This document shows positions 10,547 to 28,829 of a stretch of 64,000 nucleotides of DNA, in pieces. The translations under genes were made by a program, and so were the position numbers. Numbering within the stretch: the stretch's first letter is position 1; the number at the start of each line of letters is the position of its first letter. The stretch is from Devosia lucknowensis (GTDB lineage Bacteria; Pseudomonadota; Alphaproteobacteria; Rhizobiales; Devosiaceae), in contig NZ_FXWK01000001.1 of the NCBI RefSeq assembly GCF_900177655.1, forward strand, positions 1,302,001 through 1,366,000, in the 5' to 3' direction. The notes under the pieces were generated by a model. It was not told the origin of the DNA, did no database searches, and saw only the letters and a program-made list of their open reading frames with translations.

Positions 10547-10585
10547 TAAAAGGTTCGCGGCGCGCGTATCTCCGCGCGCCGCGAA
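10547..10585 (-). terminator. Perfect 13-bp hairpin between tuf and rpsJ
   Basis: Arms at 10554-10566 and 10573-10585 (TTCGCGGCGCGCG and its exact complement) with a 6-base loop. On the minus strand the hairpin is followed by CCTTTTAATT, a weak T-run. It lies in the 70-base tuf-rpsJ gap. It could end a share of tuf transcripts or protect the tuf 3' end after processing; complete termination is unlikely because rpsJ has no visible promoter. Confidence 0.65.
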
Positions 10586-10599
10586 TGTCTCGAAGAAGC

Positions 10600-11790
10600 T
10601 TACTTCAGGATCTTCGCAACGACGCCGGCGCCGACAGTACGGCCACCTTCACGGATAGCGAAGCGAAGCTTCTCTTCCATGGCGATCGGAACGATGAGCT
10701 GAACGTTCATGTTGATGTTGTCGCCCGGCATAACCATCTCGGTGCCTTCCGGCAGCGTCACGATGCCGGTCACGTCGGTGGTGCGGAAGTAGAACTGCGG
10801 ACGGTAGTTGCCGAAGAACGGAGTGTGACGGCCGCCTTCTTCCTTGGTGAGGATATAGGCCTCAGCAACGAAGTCGGTGTGCGGGGTCACGGAACCGGGC
10901 TTGCAGAGAACCTGGCCGCGCTCAACCTGAGTGCGATCGATACCGCGGATCAGAGCGCCGATGTTGTCGCCAGCTTCACCCGAGTCGAGCAGCTTGCGGA
11001 ACATTTCGACACCGGTGACGGTGGTCTTCTGGGTGGCCTTGATGCCGACGATTTCGACTTCTTCGCCAACCTTGACGATGCCGCGCTCAACGCGACCGGT
11101 CACCACGGTACCACGACCCGAGATCGAGAACACGTCTTCGATCGGGAGCAGGAAGGGCTGGTCGATCGGACGTTCCGGCTGCGGAATGTACGAGTCAACG
11201 GCAGCCATCAGCTCGAGAACGGCGTCGTGGCCGAGCTTCGGATCGCCATTTTCCAGAGCAACGAGGGCCGAGCCCTTGATGATCGGGATATCGTCGCCGG
11301 GGAATTCGTACGAGGACAGCAGTTCGCGGACTTCGAGCTCGACGAGTTCGAGCAGTTCCGGATCGTCGACCATGTCGCACTTGTTCAGGAACACGACCAG
11401 AGCCGGCACGCCAACCTGACGGGCGAGCAGGATGTGCTCACGGGTCTGGGGCATCGGGCCGTCGGCAGCCGACACGACCAGGATCGCGCCGTCCATCTGG
11501 GCAGCACCGGTGATCATGTTCTTCACATAGTCGGCGTGGCCGGGGCAGTCGACGTGAGCATAGTGACGGTTGGTCGTCTCGTACTCGACGTGAGCGGTGT
11601 TGATGGTGATGCCGCGGGCCTTCTCTTCGGGAGCGGCGTCGATCTGGTCATACGCCTTGAAGGTGGCGCCGCCGGTCTCGGCCAGGACCTTGGTGATCGC
11701 TGCGGTCAGCGAGGTCTTGCCATGGTCGACGTGACCGATGGTGCCGATGTTACAGTGCGGCTTGTTACGGGCAAATTTTTCCTTCGCCAT
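10600..11790 (-). CDS. tuf: Elongation factor Tu
   Basis: EF-Tu delivers aminoacyl-tRNA to the ribosome with GTP hydrolysis. The 396-residue protein has all GTPase motifs: GHVDHGKT (residues 19-26), DCPGHADY near 81, NKCDMVDD near 136 and GSAL near 174, then the two beta-barrel domains ending KILK. It is the fourth gene of the str block; many relatives carry a second copy elsewhere, which this window cannot show. Confidence 0.98.
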   Translation of the reverse strand: MAKEKFARNKPHCNIGTIGHVDHGKTSLTAAITKVLAETGGATFKAYDQIDAAPEEKARGITINTAHVEYETTNRHYAHVDCPGHADYVKNMITGAAQMDGAILVVSAADGPMPQTREHILLARQVGVPALVVFLNKCDMVDDPELLELVELEVRELLSSYEFPGDDIPIIKGSALVALENGDPKLGHDAVLELMAAVDSYIPQPERPIDQPFLLPIEDVFSISGRGTVVTGRVERGIVKVGEEVEIVGIKATQKTTVTGVEMFRKLLDSGEAGDNIGALIRGIDRTQVERGQVLCKPGSVTPHTDFVAEAYILTKEEGGRHTPFFGNYRPQFYFRTTDVTGIVTLPEGTEMVMPGDNINMNVQLIVPIAMEEKLRFAIREGGRTVGAGVVAKILK

Positions 11791-11855
11791 CGCTTTTCTC
11801 CAAATTCGTCAGCGCAAAGGCCGACATTCAGTTGAGTTTAGTAGCTTGCGCTGTT

Positions 11856-13946
11856 TTAGGCGTATTTGGCCTGGACTTCGTCGGCGACTGCCTGCGGAAC
11901 CTGCTCGTAGTGATCCATCACCATCGAGTACTGGGCCCGACCCTGGCTCATCGACCGGAGCGAATTCACGTAGCCGAACATGTTGGCAAGCGGCACAAAT
12001 GCATTCACGACCTGGACCACACCACGGCTTTCAGTGCCCTGGATCTGACCGCGACGGGAATTCAAATCACCGATGACGTCGCCCATGTACTCATCTGGCG
12101 TCGTAACTTCAACCTTCATGATCGGTTCGAGGATCTTCGGACCGGCTTCACGCAGAGCTTCGCGGAAACCCGCGCGGGCTGCGATTTCGAATGCCAGCAC
12201 CGAGGAGTCCACGTCGTGGTAGGCACCGTCGGTCAGGGTGACCTTCACGTCCACGACCGGGAAGCCGATCAGCGGGCCCGCGCCCATGACCGATTCCAGA
12301 CCCTTCTGAACGCCGGGCACGTATTCCTTCGGCACGGCACCGCCAACGATGGCGTTGCTGAACTGCAGGCCCTTGCCCACTTCACCCGGCTCGACCGTGA
12401 ACTTGATACGGGCGAACTGACCCGAACCACCCGACTGCTTCTTGTGGGTGTAGTCCTTCTCGGTCTTGCGCGTGATGGTTTCGCGATACGCAACCTGCGG
12501 CTGACCGATATTGGCTTCGACCTTGAATTCGCGGCGCATGCGGTCGACGATGATGTCGAGGTGAAGTTCACCCATGCCCGAAATGATGGTCTGGCCCGAT
12601 TCTTCGTCGGTCTTAACGCGGAACGACGGATCTTCGGCAGCCAGGCGGTTGAGGGCGAGGCCCATCTTTTCCTGGTCGGCCTTGGACTTCGGCTCGACGG
12701 AGATGTCGATGACCGGTTCCGGGAAGATCATGCGCTCGAGGATAACCTGCGAGTTCGACGGGCACAGGGTGTCACCAGTGGTGGTGTCCTTGAGACCGAC
12801 GATGGCAACGATGTCGCCAGCATAGGCTTCCGTGATCTGCTCGCGGCTGTTGGCGTGCATCTGGAACATGCGGCCAACGCGTTCGCGCTTGCCCTTCACG
12901 GTGTTTTCCAGCTGTGCGCCGGCTTCGAGGTGACCCGAATAGATGCGGCAGAAAGTCAGCGAGCCCATGTGCGGGTCGTTGGCGATCTTGAAGGCCAGCA
13001 TCGAAAGCGGCTCGTTGTCGTCGGCATGACGCTCGATGACTTCTTCGGTCTTGGCGTCGATGCCCTGGATGGCGGGCACGTCAACCGGCGACGGCAGGAA
13101 GTCGATCACGCCGTCCAGAAGGGGCTGCACGCCCTTGTTCTTGAACGCCGAACCGGCAAAGATCAGGAAGAACTTGGCATCGATGACGCCCTTGCGGAGC
13201 AGACGACGGATGGTGTCGTTGTTCGGCATTTCGCCTTCGAGATAGGCTTCCATGGCGGCATCGTCCATCTCGACGGCAGCCTCGATCATGGCTTCGCGAT
13301 ACTTCGCGGCCCTGTCCTTGAGGTCGGCCGGGATCTCGACGACATCCCACTGAGCGCCCAGCTCTTCGTTGCGCCAGACGATCGCGTTCATTTCGATCAG
13401 GTCGACGACGCCCTTGAACTCGTTCTCGGCGCCGATCGGCAGCTGGACCGGAACGCCCTTGGCGCCCAGACGCGTGCCAACCATTTCCACGCAGCGGTAG
13501 AAGTCGGCACCGATCTTGTCCATCTTGTTGACGAAGATGAGACGCGGAACGTGATACTTGTCGGCCTGGCGCCAGACGGTTTCGGTCTGCGGTTCGACGC
13601 CGGCATTGGCGTCGAGCAGCGCGACGGCACCGTCGAGCACGCGGAGCGAACGTTCGACTTCGATGGTGAAGTCCACGTGGCCGGGCGTGTCGATGATGTT
13701 GAAGCGGTGCTGGGTACCGTTGCGGTCCTTCCAGAACGTGGTCGTTGCGGCCGACGTAATGGTGATGCCGCGTTCCTGCTCCTGCTCCATCCAGTCCATG
13801 GTCGCGGCGCCGTCGTGGACTTCGCCGATCTTGTGGGACTTGCCGGTGTAGTAGAGGATACGCTCGGTCGTGGTCGTCTTGCCAGCATCGATGTGAGCCA
13901 TGATGCCGAAGTTACGATAGAGATTAATCGGGTATTCGCGTGCCAT
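11856..13946 (-). CDS. fusA: Elongation factor G
   Basis: EF-G drives tRNA-mRNA translocation. The 696-residue protein has the GTP-binding motifs AHIDAGKTT (about residue 18), DTPGHVDF and NKMDK, and the five-domain layout with a C-terminal EFG_IV/EFG_C region ([19 protein letters not shown]). Length and order after rpsG are standard. Confidence 0.98.
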   Translation of the reverse strand: MAREYPINLYRNFGIMAHIDAGKTTTTERILYYTGKSHKIGEVHDGAATMDWMEQEQERGITITSAATTTFWKDRNGTQHRFNIIDTPGHVDFTIEVERSLRVLDGAVALLDANAGVEPQTETVWRQADKYHVPRLIFVNKMDKIGADFYRCVEMVGTRLGAKGVPVQLPIGAENEFKGVVDLIEMNAIVWRNEELGAQWDVVEIPADLKDRAAKYREAMIEAAVEMDDAAMEAYLEGEMPNNDTIRRLLRKGVIDAKFFLIFAGSAFKNKGVQPLLDGVIDFLPSPVDVPAIQGIDAKTEEVIERHADDNEPLSMLAFKIANDPHMGSLTFCRIYSGHLEAGAQLENTVKGKRERVGRMFQMHANSREQITEAYAGDIVAIVGLKDTTTGDTLCPSNSQVILERMIFPEPVIDISVEPKSKADQEKMGLALNRLAAEDPSFRVKTDEESGQTIISGMGELHLDIIVDRMRREFKVEANIGQPQVAYRETITRKTEKDYTHKKQSGGSGQFARIKFTVEPGEVGKGLQFSNAIVGGAVPKEYVPGVQKGLESVMGAGPLIGFPVVDVKVTLTDGAYHDVDSSVLAFEIAARAGFREALREAGPKILEPIMKVEVTTPDEYMGDVIGDLNSRRGQIQGTESRGVVQVVNAFVPLANMFGYVNSLRSMSQGRAQYSMVMDHYEQVPQAVADEVQAKYA

Positions 13947-13958
13947 GGGGCGCTCCTA

Positions 13959-14432
<474 letters not shown>

Positions 14433-14443
14433 TCAATATCTCC

Positions 14444-14815
14444 TTACTTCGGACGCTTCGCGCCATACTTGGACCGGCGCTGCTTGCGGTCCTTCACGCT
14501 CTGCGTGTCGAGGACGCCGCGGAGCACGTGGTAGCGAACGCCCGGCAGATCGCGCACGCGACCGCCGCGGATGAGCACAACGGAGTGCTCCTGCAGATTG
14601 TGACCTTCGCCCGGGATGTACGAAATCACTTCACGCTGGTTGGTCAGGCGAACCTTGGCAACCTTGCGCAGAGCCGAGTTCGGCTTCTTCGGGGTCGTGG
14701 TGTACACACGAGAGCAAACGCCGCGCTTCTGCGGATTTGCTTCCATGGCCGGAACCTTGTTCCGCTTTGGCTTGCTGGCGCGTGGCTTGCGGATCAGCTG
14801 ATTAATGGTGGGCAT
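14444..14815 (-). CDS. rpsL: 30S ribosomal protein S12 (Arg at position 88)
   Basis: S12 sits in the decoding centre. The ATG at 14815 gives the family start [10 protein letters not shown] and 123 residues; an upstream in-frame ATG would add an unrelated extension. Lys43-Lys44 in TPKKPNSA are present. In the second streptomycin loop the family's GGRVKDLPGVRY reads [12 protein letters not shown]: the codon at 14552-14554 (CGC on the minus strand) encodes Arg88. Lys-to-Arg at this position is a known streptomycin-resistance change in other bacteria. First gene of the str block. Confidence 0.97.
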   Translation of the reverse strand: MPTINQLIRKPRASKPKRNKVPAMEANPQKRGVCSRVYTTTPKKPNSALRKVAKVRLTNQREVISYIPGEGHNLQEHSVVLIRGGRVRDLPGVRYHVLRGVLDTQSVKDRKQRRSKYGAKRPK

Positions 14816-15118
14816 TGCGCTCTTTCCATCGTCCAAAATTCGGAGCCCGTCGCAGGGATAGGCTCCAGTACAAAATTCACGCCCCGTGGGGACGCGCAGT
14901 GCGGTCTACACAAGCAAACCAAAGCGGCGCATGCCCGAAATCCAAATGGATTCGGCAGCGCCCCAATTGCAGCGGACCACCCACCTTTCGGCAGCAGTCA
15001 TGCGCACAAGGATTTGCGTCGTCTAGTTACCCGACAGTGTGTTTGATCGTCCTGGATTCCCGCGCTAGGTGGCAGGGACCCGGTGTGACAACCACGACCG
15101 ACCGCTAAGGTAGGCGCT

Positions 15119-15146
15119 GTTTAGAACCGAAGACTCGCCCCGTCAA
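15119..15146 (-). promoter_or_regulatory. Candidate promoter of the str-S10-spc cluster; 300-base leader
   Basis: On the minus strand CTTGACG (-35, TTGACG at 15141-15146) is followed after 16 bases by CTAAAC (-10, 15119-15124), close to the alphaproteobacterial pattern CTTGAC-N17-CTATAT. It would give a leader of about 300 bases before rpsL. The whole gap 14816-15342 holds no gene that I can support; the rest of it is the leader and the upstream region of the plus-strand reductase gene. Confidence 0.5.
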
Positions 15147-15342
15147 GGATTCTTTCGTGAAAAATCCGAAGGAGAGCCTTGCGTTTCCGGCGGGTTCGCG
15201 TCTGCGGGCGGCCTTCTGGAAAGTGGACGAATGGTTGGAAATCCGTTCGCTGGGGAGATCCAAGGTCAATTGAGCGTTGCCTTCGATGGAGCCAGTTGGC
15301 TGTTACCATCGTTGGGCAGGAGTTTCAAAAGAGGTACATGCC

Positions 15343-16185
15343 ATGACCGATCAGCCAACCATCCCTCTCAATGACGGCAATGCCGTACCCCAGCTCGGTT
15401 TTGGCGTCTGGCGACTGGATGCGGACGACGCTCCGCATGTGGTCGGCGCCGCGATCGAGGCCGGATACAGGCACATCGACACGGCCCAGGGGTATGAGAA
15501 CGAGGCTGGCGTCGGCAAGGCAATCCGTCAATCCGCGGTCGGACGCGACCGGCTTTTCATCACCTCGAAGCTGCGCAACAGCCATCAGGGCTATGACAAG
15601 GCCCTGCATTCGCTGGACGAGTCCCTGGAGCGGCTGAAGCTCGACTATCTGGATCTCTTCCTGATCCATTGGCCTGCTCCGGCGCACGATCTTTATGCCC
15701 AGACTTGGAAAGCCTTGGTCGAAGCCCAGAAGGCCGGCAAGGTAAAATCGATCGGCGTCTCCAATTTTCTGCCGGAACACCTCAGCCGCATCATCGACGA
15801 GACCGGCGTAGTGCCCGCGGTCAACCAACTCGAACTGCATCCGGCCTGGCAACAGCGCGATATCCGCGAGTTCCACCGCGACAACGATATCCAGATCGAA
15901 TGCTACAGCCCGCTGGGTGGCAAGGAATCCAAGCTTCTCGACAATCCTGTCATCGGGGAGATCGGTCACAAGCACGGCAAGTCGCCAGCGCAGGTGATGA
16001 TCCGCTGGCACCTGCAGCAGAACCTCATTGTCTTGCCCAAGAGCAGCAAGCCAGAACGCGCCAAGGATAATTTCGACGTTTGGGACTTCACGCTCGCGGC
16101 CGACGATGTGGCAAAGCTTGACGCTCTCGATCGGCCCGACGGCAAGACCCTGCCGCAACCCAACGACAACAACCAGATGTTCTAG
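15343..16185 (+). CDS. Aldo/keto reductase (2,5-diketo-D-gluconate reductase type)
   Basis: An NADPH-dependent oxidoreductase reducing carbonyl groups. The ATG at 15343 (280 residues) has a GAGGT ribosome-binding site; the frame is open upstream but lacks family similarity. The catalytic tetrad is complete: Asp46 and Tyr51 (RHIDTAQGYENE), Lys76 (ITSKLRNS) and His109 (LFLIHWP). The NADPH-binding LPKSSKPER segment is near residue 231. The pattern fits the AKR5-like DkgA/DkgB group; the natural substrate cannot be told. It is followed by a 10-bp hairpin and a flavoprotein gene in the same direction. Confidence 0.93.
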   Translation: MTDQPTIPLNDGNAVPQLGFGVWRLDADDAPHVVGAAIEAGYRHIDTAQGYENEAGVGKAIRQSAVGRDRLFITSKLRNSHQGYDKALHSLDESLERLKLDYLDLFLIHWPAPAHDLYAQTWKALVEAQKAGKVKSIGVSNFLPEHLSRIIDETGVVPAVNQLELHPAWQQRDIREFHRDNDIQIECYSPLGGKESKLLDNPVIGEIGHKHGKSPAQVMIRWHLQQNLIVLPKSSKPERAKDNFDVWDFTLAADDVAKLDALDRPDGKTLPQPNDNNQMF

Positions 16186-16198
16186 TCCGGGCAAAAAG

Positions 16199-16227
16199 TG
16201 GTCGACCCATGCGTGCCGGGTCGACCA
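16199..16227. repeat. Perfect 10-bp inverted repeat between reductase and flavoprotein genes
   Basis: TGGTCGACCC (16199-16208) and GGGTCGACCA (16218-16227) with a 9-base loop, starting 13 bases after the reductase stop. On the plus strand it is followed by GGACGTCTTATAT, not a good T-run; on the minus strand by CACTTTTTGCC. It may end or stabilise the reductase transcript. Confidence 0.5.
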
Positions 16228-16273
16228 GGACGTCTTATATCCTATGCTCCGAAACCGATCCGGAGCTCTCGAC

Positions 16274-17368
16274 GTGTCATCCCCTGCCCTGCGTGCCGCC
16301 CTCAAGACCGACATCGTCGTCATCGGTGCCGGTCAGGCCGGCCTGAGCTCCGCGTACCACCTCAAGAAACTTGGGCTGACGCCAGGGACGGATTTCGTCG
16401 TGCTCGACCAGGCGCCTCATCCGGGTGGTGCATGGCAGTTCCGATGGCCATCCCTGACACTCAGCACCGTCAACCGGGTGCACGATTTGCCCGGTCTCGG
16501 CTTTGCAGCCTTTGCCGGTCAGGACGAGACTGTGAAGGCCTCGGTCGCAGTGCCACATTACTTCGCGGCTTACGAGGATCATTTCGATCTGAAAGTGCTG
16601 CGGCCTGCCGTGGTCAGCGTAGTCTGCGACCGGGGTGACCGGCTGCGCGTGGAATCCGACCGCGGCCTGTTTTCCGCGCGCGGCATCATCAATGCAACCG
16701 GCACTTGGGAAAATCCCTACATTCCGACCTATCCCGGCGCGGACACTTTCCAGGGCCGCACCCTCCATACGCGTGACTTCAAGAGTGCGCAGGATTTTGT
16801 CGGCAAGCACGTGCTGATCGTCGGCGGCGGCATTTCGGCGATCCAGCTTCTGGACCAGATATCACGTGTAACCCGAACGACCTGGGTCACGCGCACGCCG
16901 CCACGCTGGCGGGAAGGTCCGTTCGACGAAGATGCCGGGCGGCAGGCCGTGGCGCTGGTCGAAGAACGGGTACGGGCCGGGTTGCCGCCGCGCGCCGTGG
17001 TGTCGGTTACGGGACTTCCGGTCACTCCGACAGTCGTATCCATGCGGGAGCGGGGTGTGCTCGAACGCTTGCCCATGTTCACCGAGATCACACCCGAAGG
17101 GGTGCGCTGGGATGACGGCCGCACACGCGCAGTCGACGTCATCCTTTGGTGCACCGGCTTTCGCAGCGCTCTCGACCACCTCGCGCCGCTCGGGCTTCGG
17201 GAAGAGAGCGGCGGCATTGTCATGACCGGAAGACTCGCCACACAGGTCGAGAAAGACCCCCGCATACATCTTGTCGGCTACGGACCGTCGGCATCGACCA
17301 TCGGCGCCAATCGCGCCGGAGCGGCCGCGGCACGCGAACTAACCGACTATCTGAAATTGACCGCATAG
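16274..17368 (+). CDS. FAD/NAD(P)-binding flavoprotein, CzcO/monooxygenase-like
   Basis: A two-dinucleotide-binding-domain flavoprotein of the type grouped with flavin monooxygenases and CzcO. Seen: the FAD motif GAGQAG (residues 18-23) in VVIGAGQAGLSSAYHL, GGAWQFRW in the region where the family has its GGTW motif, and the second Rossmann motif VGGGISAIQLL near residue 180. The GTG at 16274 is chosen since GGAG lies 8 bases upstream; an ATG at 16244 is an alternative. Typical length is 350-380 residues; this one has 364. Substrate unknown. Confidence 0.85.
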   Translation: MSSPALRAALKTDIVVIGAGQAGLSSAYHLKKLGLTPGTDFVVLDQAPHPGGAWQFRWPSLTLSTVNRVHDLPGLGFAAFAGQDETVKASVAVPHYFAAYEDHFDLKVLRPAVVSVVCDRGDRLRVESDRGLFSARGIINATGTWENPYIPTYPGADTFQGRTLHTRDFKSAQDFVGKHVLIVGGGISAIQLLDQISRVTRTTWVTRTPPRWREGPFDEDAGRQAVALVEERVRAGLPPRAVVSVTGLPVTPTVVSMRERGVLERLPMFTEITPEGVRWDDGRTRAVDVILWCTGFRSALDHLAPLGLREESGGIVMTGRLATQVEKDPRIHLVGYGPSASTIGANRAGAAAARELTDYLKLTA

Positions 17369-17454
17369 GCTGGTCCGATCTCTTGCACGCGAGCATGGCC
17401 GGCTCCTCTCACGAATATCAAAGAGACGTATGGCCGCGCCCACGATCAACTGGG

Positions 17455-17482
17455 CAAAAAGAAAGGGGCCCAAAGGCCCCTT
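17455..17482 (-). terminator. Intrinsic terminator of the rpoBC transcript
   Basis: An 8-bp GC-rich stem (AAGGGGCC/GGCCCCTT, 4-base loop, 17463-17482) is followed on the minus strand by TCTTTTTGCC. It lies 26 bases after the rpoC stop and closes the secE-to-rpoC cluster against the convergent flavoprotein gene. Confidence 0.85.
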
Positions 17483-17507
17483 CCCCAATTCGCGATGTCG
17501 GCTGACT

Positions 17508-21695
<4,188 letters not shown>

Positions 21696-21767
21696 TTCTC
21701 TCCTCTTTCCCTCGGGAGGGGCAACGCCCGCTCCCTCAGGAAGTGAATGGGGGTAGGAAGTGCCGGA

Positions 21768-25907
<4,140 letters not shown>

Positions 25908-26253
25908 GAAAGCTCCTGTTTCTGGTTATCGCGCCCTGCCCCGGAAGGCCCTGCGCGCCATTTTTTGCTTGTCTCGGAGGCAGATATCCAAAGACCCGAC
26001 TATCAGCCGTCGGCGCTCGGGATATATGCCTGGTAGTCAATTCAAAAGGTCATCGGACGGCGCTCGACGGCGCTTTCGACCCGAAAAGCGCAATCACAGC
26101 AGCGTGATCAGCGACTAATGCCCCGCACGAGGGACAGCCCACGGCGAGGTCATCAGAGGCTTCAAGCTGCCCGCGACATCCAAATTCGTCATATATTTCC
26201 GCAAATTGGCGCCTAAACCCATCCAATCGGTCCTGGCGAATCGTTCCGTAGAA

Positions 26254-26292
26254 AACGGAAAAGCGAGATGGCACATAAAGCGCCATCCCGCA
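26254..26292 (-). terminator. rplL-rpoB attenuator-like hairpin
   Basis: On the minus strand GCGGGATGGC and GCCATCTCGC pair over 10 positions (one G-U) around a 9-base loop (26264-26292), followed by TTTTCCGTTTTC. It begins 23 bases after the rplL stop. By analogy with the E. coli rplL-rpoB attenuator it probably lowers rpoBC transcription relative to L7/L12. The remaining gap 25908-26253 holds nothing else I can support. Confidence 0.7.
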
Positions 26293-26314
26293 AAAATCAA
26301 GACCGAAGTCGAAC

Positions 26315-26692
26315 TTACTTGAGTTCGACCTTGGCGCCGGCGTCTTCCAGCTTCTTCTTGATGTCTTCGGCTTCAGCCTTCGACACGCCTTCCTTGACGG
26401 CCTTCGGAGCGCCTTCAACCAGGGCCTTGGCTTCGCCGAGGCCGAGGCCGGTGATGCCACGGACTTCCTTGATGACGTTGATCTTGTTGTCGCCGAACGA
26501 GGCGAGGATCACGTCGAATTCGGTCTTTTCTTCAGCAGCCGGAGCAGCAGCACCGCCACCAGCGGCAGCAGCAACGGCAACCGGAGCGGCGGCGGAAACG
26601 CCCCACTTTTCTTCCAGCATCTTGGACAGTTCGGAAGCTTCCAGAACGGTCAGGGCCGAGAGGTCGTCTACGAGCTTGGCGAGATCAGCCAT
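26315..26692 (-). CDS. rplL: 50S ribosomal protein L7/L12
   Basis: The multi-copy stalk protein that recruits translation GTPases. The 125-residue product has the dimerising N-domain ([19 protein letters not shown]), an alanine/glycine-rich hinge at residues about 35-52 and the conserved factor-binding helix [20 protein letters not shown]. It follows rplJ after 57 bases. Confidence 0.97.
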   Translation of the reverse strand: MADLAKLVDDLSALTVLEASELSKMLEEKWGVSAAAPVAVAAAAGGGAAAPAAEEKTEFDVILASFGDNKINVIKEVRGITGLGLGEAKALVEGAPKAVKEGVSKAEAEDIKKKLEDAGAKVELK

Positions 26693-26749
26693 TTTGTACT
26701 CTTTTCAGTTTGGGTTTGGGTTCGAATATTGAGGTAGTTTGGAACGGCC

Positions 26750-27268
26750 TTATGCCGCTTCGCTCTTTTCTGCGTGAGCCTTGAGGACACGGGCAATGCC
26801 CGCACCTGGCTGCACGAGGATGGAAGCGATGTTCGTTGCCGGCTGCTTGACGAGGCCTGCGAGCTTGGCGCGCAGTTCGTCCAGCGACGGCATGGTTGCC
26901 AGCGCCTTGACACCATTGGCGTCGAGAGCAGTCTGACCCATTGCACCACCGAGAATGACGAACTTCTGGTTCTTCTCGGCGAAGGCTGCTGCGATTTTCG
27001 GCGCAGCAACGGGATCTTCCGCATAGGCGATGACGGTCGGGCCGGTGAACAGGCCCGAAATGTCCGCGACATCGGTTTCCTTGAGAGCGAGCTTGGCAAG
27101 GCGGTTCTTTGCGACCTTGACCTTGCCGCCAGCCTTCTTGACCTGCACGCGCAGATCAGTGAACGCAGCGACGGTCAGGCCGGTGTTGTGCGCAACCACG
27201 ATCGATCCAGCGCCCGCGAGGGCTTCCTGGAGCGAGGCAATGACTGCACTCTTTTCCGCTCTTTCCAC
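26750..27268 (-). CDS. rplJ: 50S ribosomal protein L10
   Basis: The base of the ribosomal stalk that carries L7/L12 dimers. The frame is open upstream, but the GTG at 27268 gives the family start (VERAEK, read as MERAEK), 172 residues and a GGAG site 6 bases away. Seen: SIVVAHNTGLTVAAFTDLR near residue 20 and the C-terminal helix binding L7/L12. Preceded by a long structured leader. Confidence 0.95.
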   Translation of the reverse strand: MERAEKSAVIASLQEALAGAGSIVVAHNTGLTVAAFTDLRVQVKKAGGKVKVAKNRLAKLALKETDVADISGLFTGPTVIAYAEDPVAAPKIAAAFAEKNQKFVILGGAMGQTALDANGVKALATMPSLDELRAKLAGLVKQPATNIASILVQPGAGIARVLKAHAEKSEAA

Positions 27269-27400
27269 ACTAGTCTCCACTAGTCTGGCCCCTCGGGTAA
27301 CCCCTTGAGGCCATTGCCAATTGCTGCCCCCTGCCCGTTTCGGACCGGGGAACAACGGTTAGTGCCTGCCAACCTGATAGCCCCGAGGGGCAACTGGCTT
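27269..27400 (-). promoter_or_regulatory. Structured 5' leader of rplJ (putative L10 leader)
   Basis: In the minus-strand RNA GCCCCTCGGG (around 27383-27392) can pair with CCCGAGGGGC (about 27287-27296), enclosing some 85 bases that hold further short stems, and this closing stem ends close to the GGAG site of rplJ. A tandem ACTAGTG flanks the site. L10-L12 feedback through such a leader is established in E. coli and predicted widely; the binding element itself is inferred here. Confidence 0.5.
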
Positions 27401-27486
27401 AGGTTCGAACCTCAACCCACTGGCTTTTCAGCCGGAATTGGGTTTTCACCCCATCTATTGCTGGCTTCGCAGAATTGCGAAATTAA

Positions 27487-27561
27487 CGACACTTTCGTGT
27501 CGACCGGCAGTCTCGGACAGGACTTTCGTCAGCAGTCTGAAGCGAAGTGCTAGCAGACTGC
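27487..27561 (-). repeat. Two hairpins in the rplA-rplJ gap
   Basis: A 9-bp inverted repeat (27531-27539 with 27553-27561, AGCAGTCTG/CAGACTGCT) begins 29 bases after the rplA stop. It is followed on the minus strand by a small hairpin with a GAAA tetraloop (CGACAC-GAAA-GTGTCG, 27487-27502) and TTAATTT. They may end part of the rplKA transcripts or belong to the extended rplJ leader. The gap 27269-27589 has no gene. Confidence 0.5.
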
Positions 27562-27589
27562 TAACGTTTCACAGCTCACGCTGCGATTC

Positions 27590-28282
27590 TTAGAGAGCCG
27601 TACCCGGCTCGACATGGACGCCTGGGCCCATGGTGGACGACACGGCAACCTTCTTGACGTAGGTGCCCTTGGCGCCGGCAGGCTTGGACTTCACGACAGC
27701 GTCGGTGAAGGCCTTGATGTTCTGCAGCAGAGCTTCTTCCGAGAACGAGACCTTGCCGATACCGGCATGGATGATACCAGCCTTCTCGACGCGGTACTCG
27801 ACGGCGCCGCCCTTGGCAGCGCCCACGGCGCCCTTGACGTCCATGGTCACGGTGCCGACCTTGGGGTTCGGCATCAGGTTGCGCGGGCCCAGGACCTTAC
27901 CGAGACGACCGACCAGCGGCATCATGTCCGGAGTGGCAATGCAGCGATCGAAATCGATCTTGCCGCCCTGGATGGTTTCCAAGAGGTCTTCGGCGCCGAC
28001 GATGTCTGCACCAGCAGCCTTGGCTTCGTCAGCCTTGGCGCCACGGGCGAACACGGCGACGCGAACGGTCTTGCCGGTGCCGTTGGGCAGGTTGACCACG
28101 CCGCGGACCATCTGGTCGGCGTGACGCGGATCGACACCCAGGTTCATCGCGATTTCGATGGTTTCGTCGAACTTGGCCGAAGCGCGCGACTTGACCATCT
28201 TCACAGCCTCTTCGAGGCCGTAGAGCTTGTTGCGGTCAATGCCTTCACGGGCCTTGGCGACCTTCTTTGCGATCTTTGCCAT
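27590..28282 (-). CDS. rplA: 50S ribosomal protein L1
   Basis: L1 forms the mobile stalk at the E site and represses its own operon in E. coli. The 230-residue protein has the signature [20 protein letters not shown] (about residues 63-82) and [20 protein letters not shown] around residue 125. It is 5 bases from rplK. Confidence 0.97.
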   Translation of the reverse strand: MAKIAKKVAKAREGIDRNKLYGLEEAVKMVKSRASAKFDETIEIAMNLGVDPRHADQMVRGVVNLPNGTGKTVRVAVFARGAKADEAKAAGADIVGAEDLLETIQGGKIDFDRCIATPDMMPLVGRLGKVLGPRNLMPNPKVGTVTMDVKGAVGAAKGGAVEYRVEKAGIIHAGIGKVSFSEEALLQNIKAFTDAVVKSKPAGAKGTYVKKVAVSSTMGPGVHVEPGTAL

Positions 28283-28287
28283 AATTC

Positions 28288-28716
28288 TTAGCCCTCGACC
28301 TGAATGCCCATGGAACGGGCGGAGCCAGCGATCATCGACACGGCGGCGTCGATATCGTCGGCGTTGAGATCAACCATCTTCTTCTCGGCAATTTCACGCA
28401 GCTGAGCCTGGGTGATGGTGCCAGCCGAATCCTTGCCCGGGAGCTTGGAGCCGGACTTGAGGTTGACGGCCTTCTTGATGAAGTAGGTAACCGGCGGCTG
28501 CTTCATCACGAAGGTGAAGCTCTTGTCGGCATAGGCGGTGATCACGACCGGGATCGGAGCGCCCTTTTCGATTTCCTGCGTGGCCGCGTTGAAGGCCTTG
28601 CAGAATTCCATGATGTTCAGACCGCGCTGACCCAGAGCCGGGCCAATCGGGGGGGACGGGGTTGCCGAACCGGCAGCAACCTGCAGCTTTACGTAGCCAA
28701 CGACTTTCTTAGCCAT
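28288..28716 (-). CDS. rplK: 50S ribosomal protein L11
   Basis: L11 shapes the GTPase-associated centre and senses stalled ribosomes with RelA. The 142-residue product has [20 protein letters not shown], including the proline-rich switch helix, and the C-terminal RNA-binding domain ending [11 protein letters not shown]. First gene after the nusG gap; AGAGGATAG lies before its ATG. Confidence 0.97.
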   Translation of the reverse strand: MAKKVVGYVKLQVAAGSATPSPPIGPALGQRGLNIMEFCKAFNAATQEIEKGAPIPVVITAYADKSFTFVMKQPPVTYFIKKAVNLKSGSKLPGKDSAGTITQAQLREIAEKKMVDLNADDIDAAVSMIAGSARSMGIQVEG

Positions 28717-28768
28717 TTTCTATCCTCTGTGTGCCCCGGAGGGCAGTTGAGCCGTGGTGCGGTTTCCT

Positions 28769-28785
28769 GGTGCCGGCAAGGCACC
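28769..28785 (-). promoter_or_regulatory. Hairpin in the rplK leader (possible L1-binding region)
   Basis: A perfect 6-bp hairpin (GGTGCC, 5-base loop, GGCACC) lies about 50 bases before rplK, preceded on the minus strand by GGTGAAATCC and GGGGATGG. L1 autoregulation of the L11 operon through its leader is known in E. coli; assigning that role to this hairpin is inference. Confidence 0.3.
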
Positions 28786-28829
28786 ATCCCCTTCCACGGA
28801 TTTCACCTAGCCGAAGCCAGATGTCGCGA

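Noticed and set aside
8752..11835. A 1027-codon plus-strand open frame across rplD, rplC, rpsJ and tuf
   Set aside because: Antisense to four conserved genes; composition shows it is a by-product of codon bias.
14816..15118. Possible short reading frames in the leader before rpsL
   Set aside because: None has a convincing start site or protein-like composition; treated as untranslated leader.
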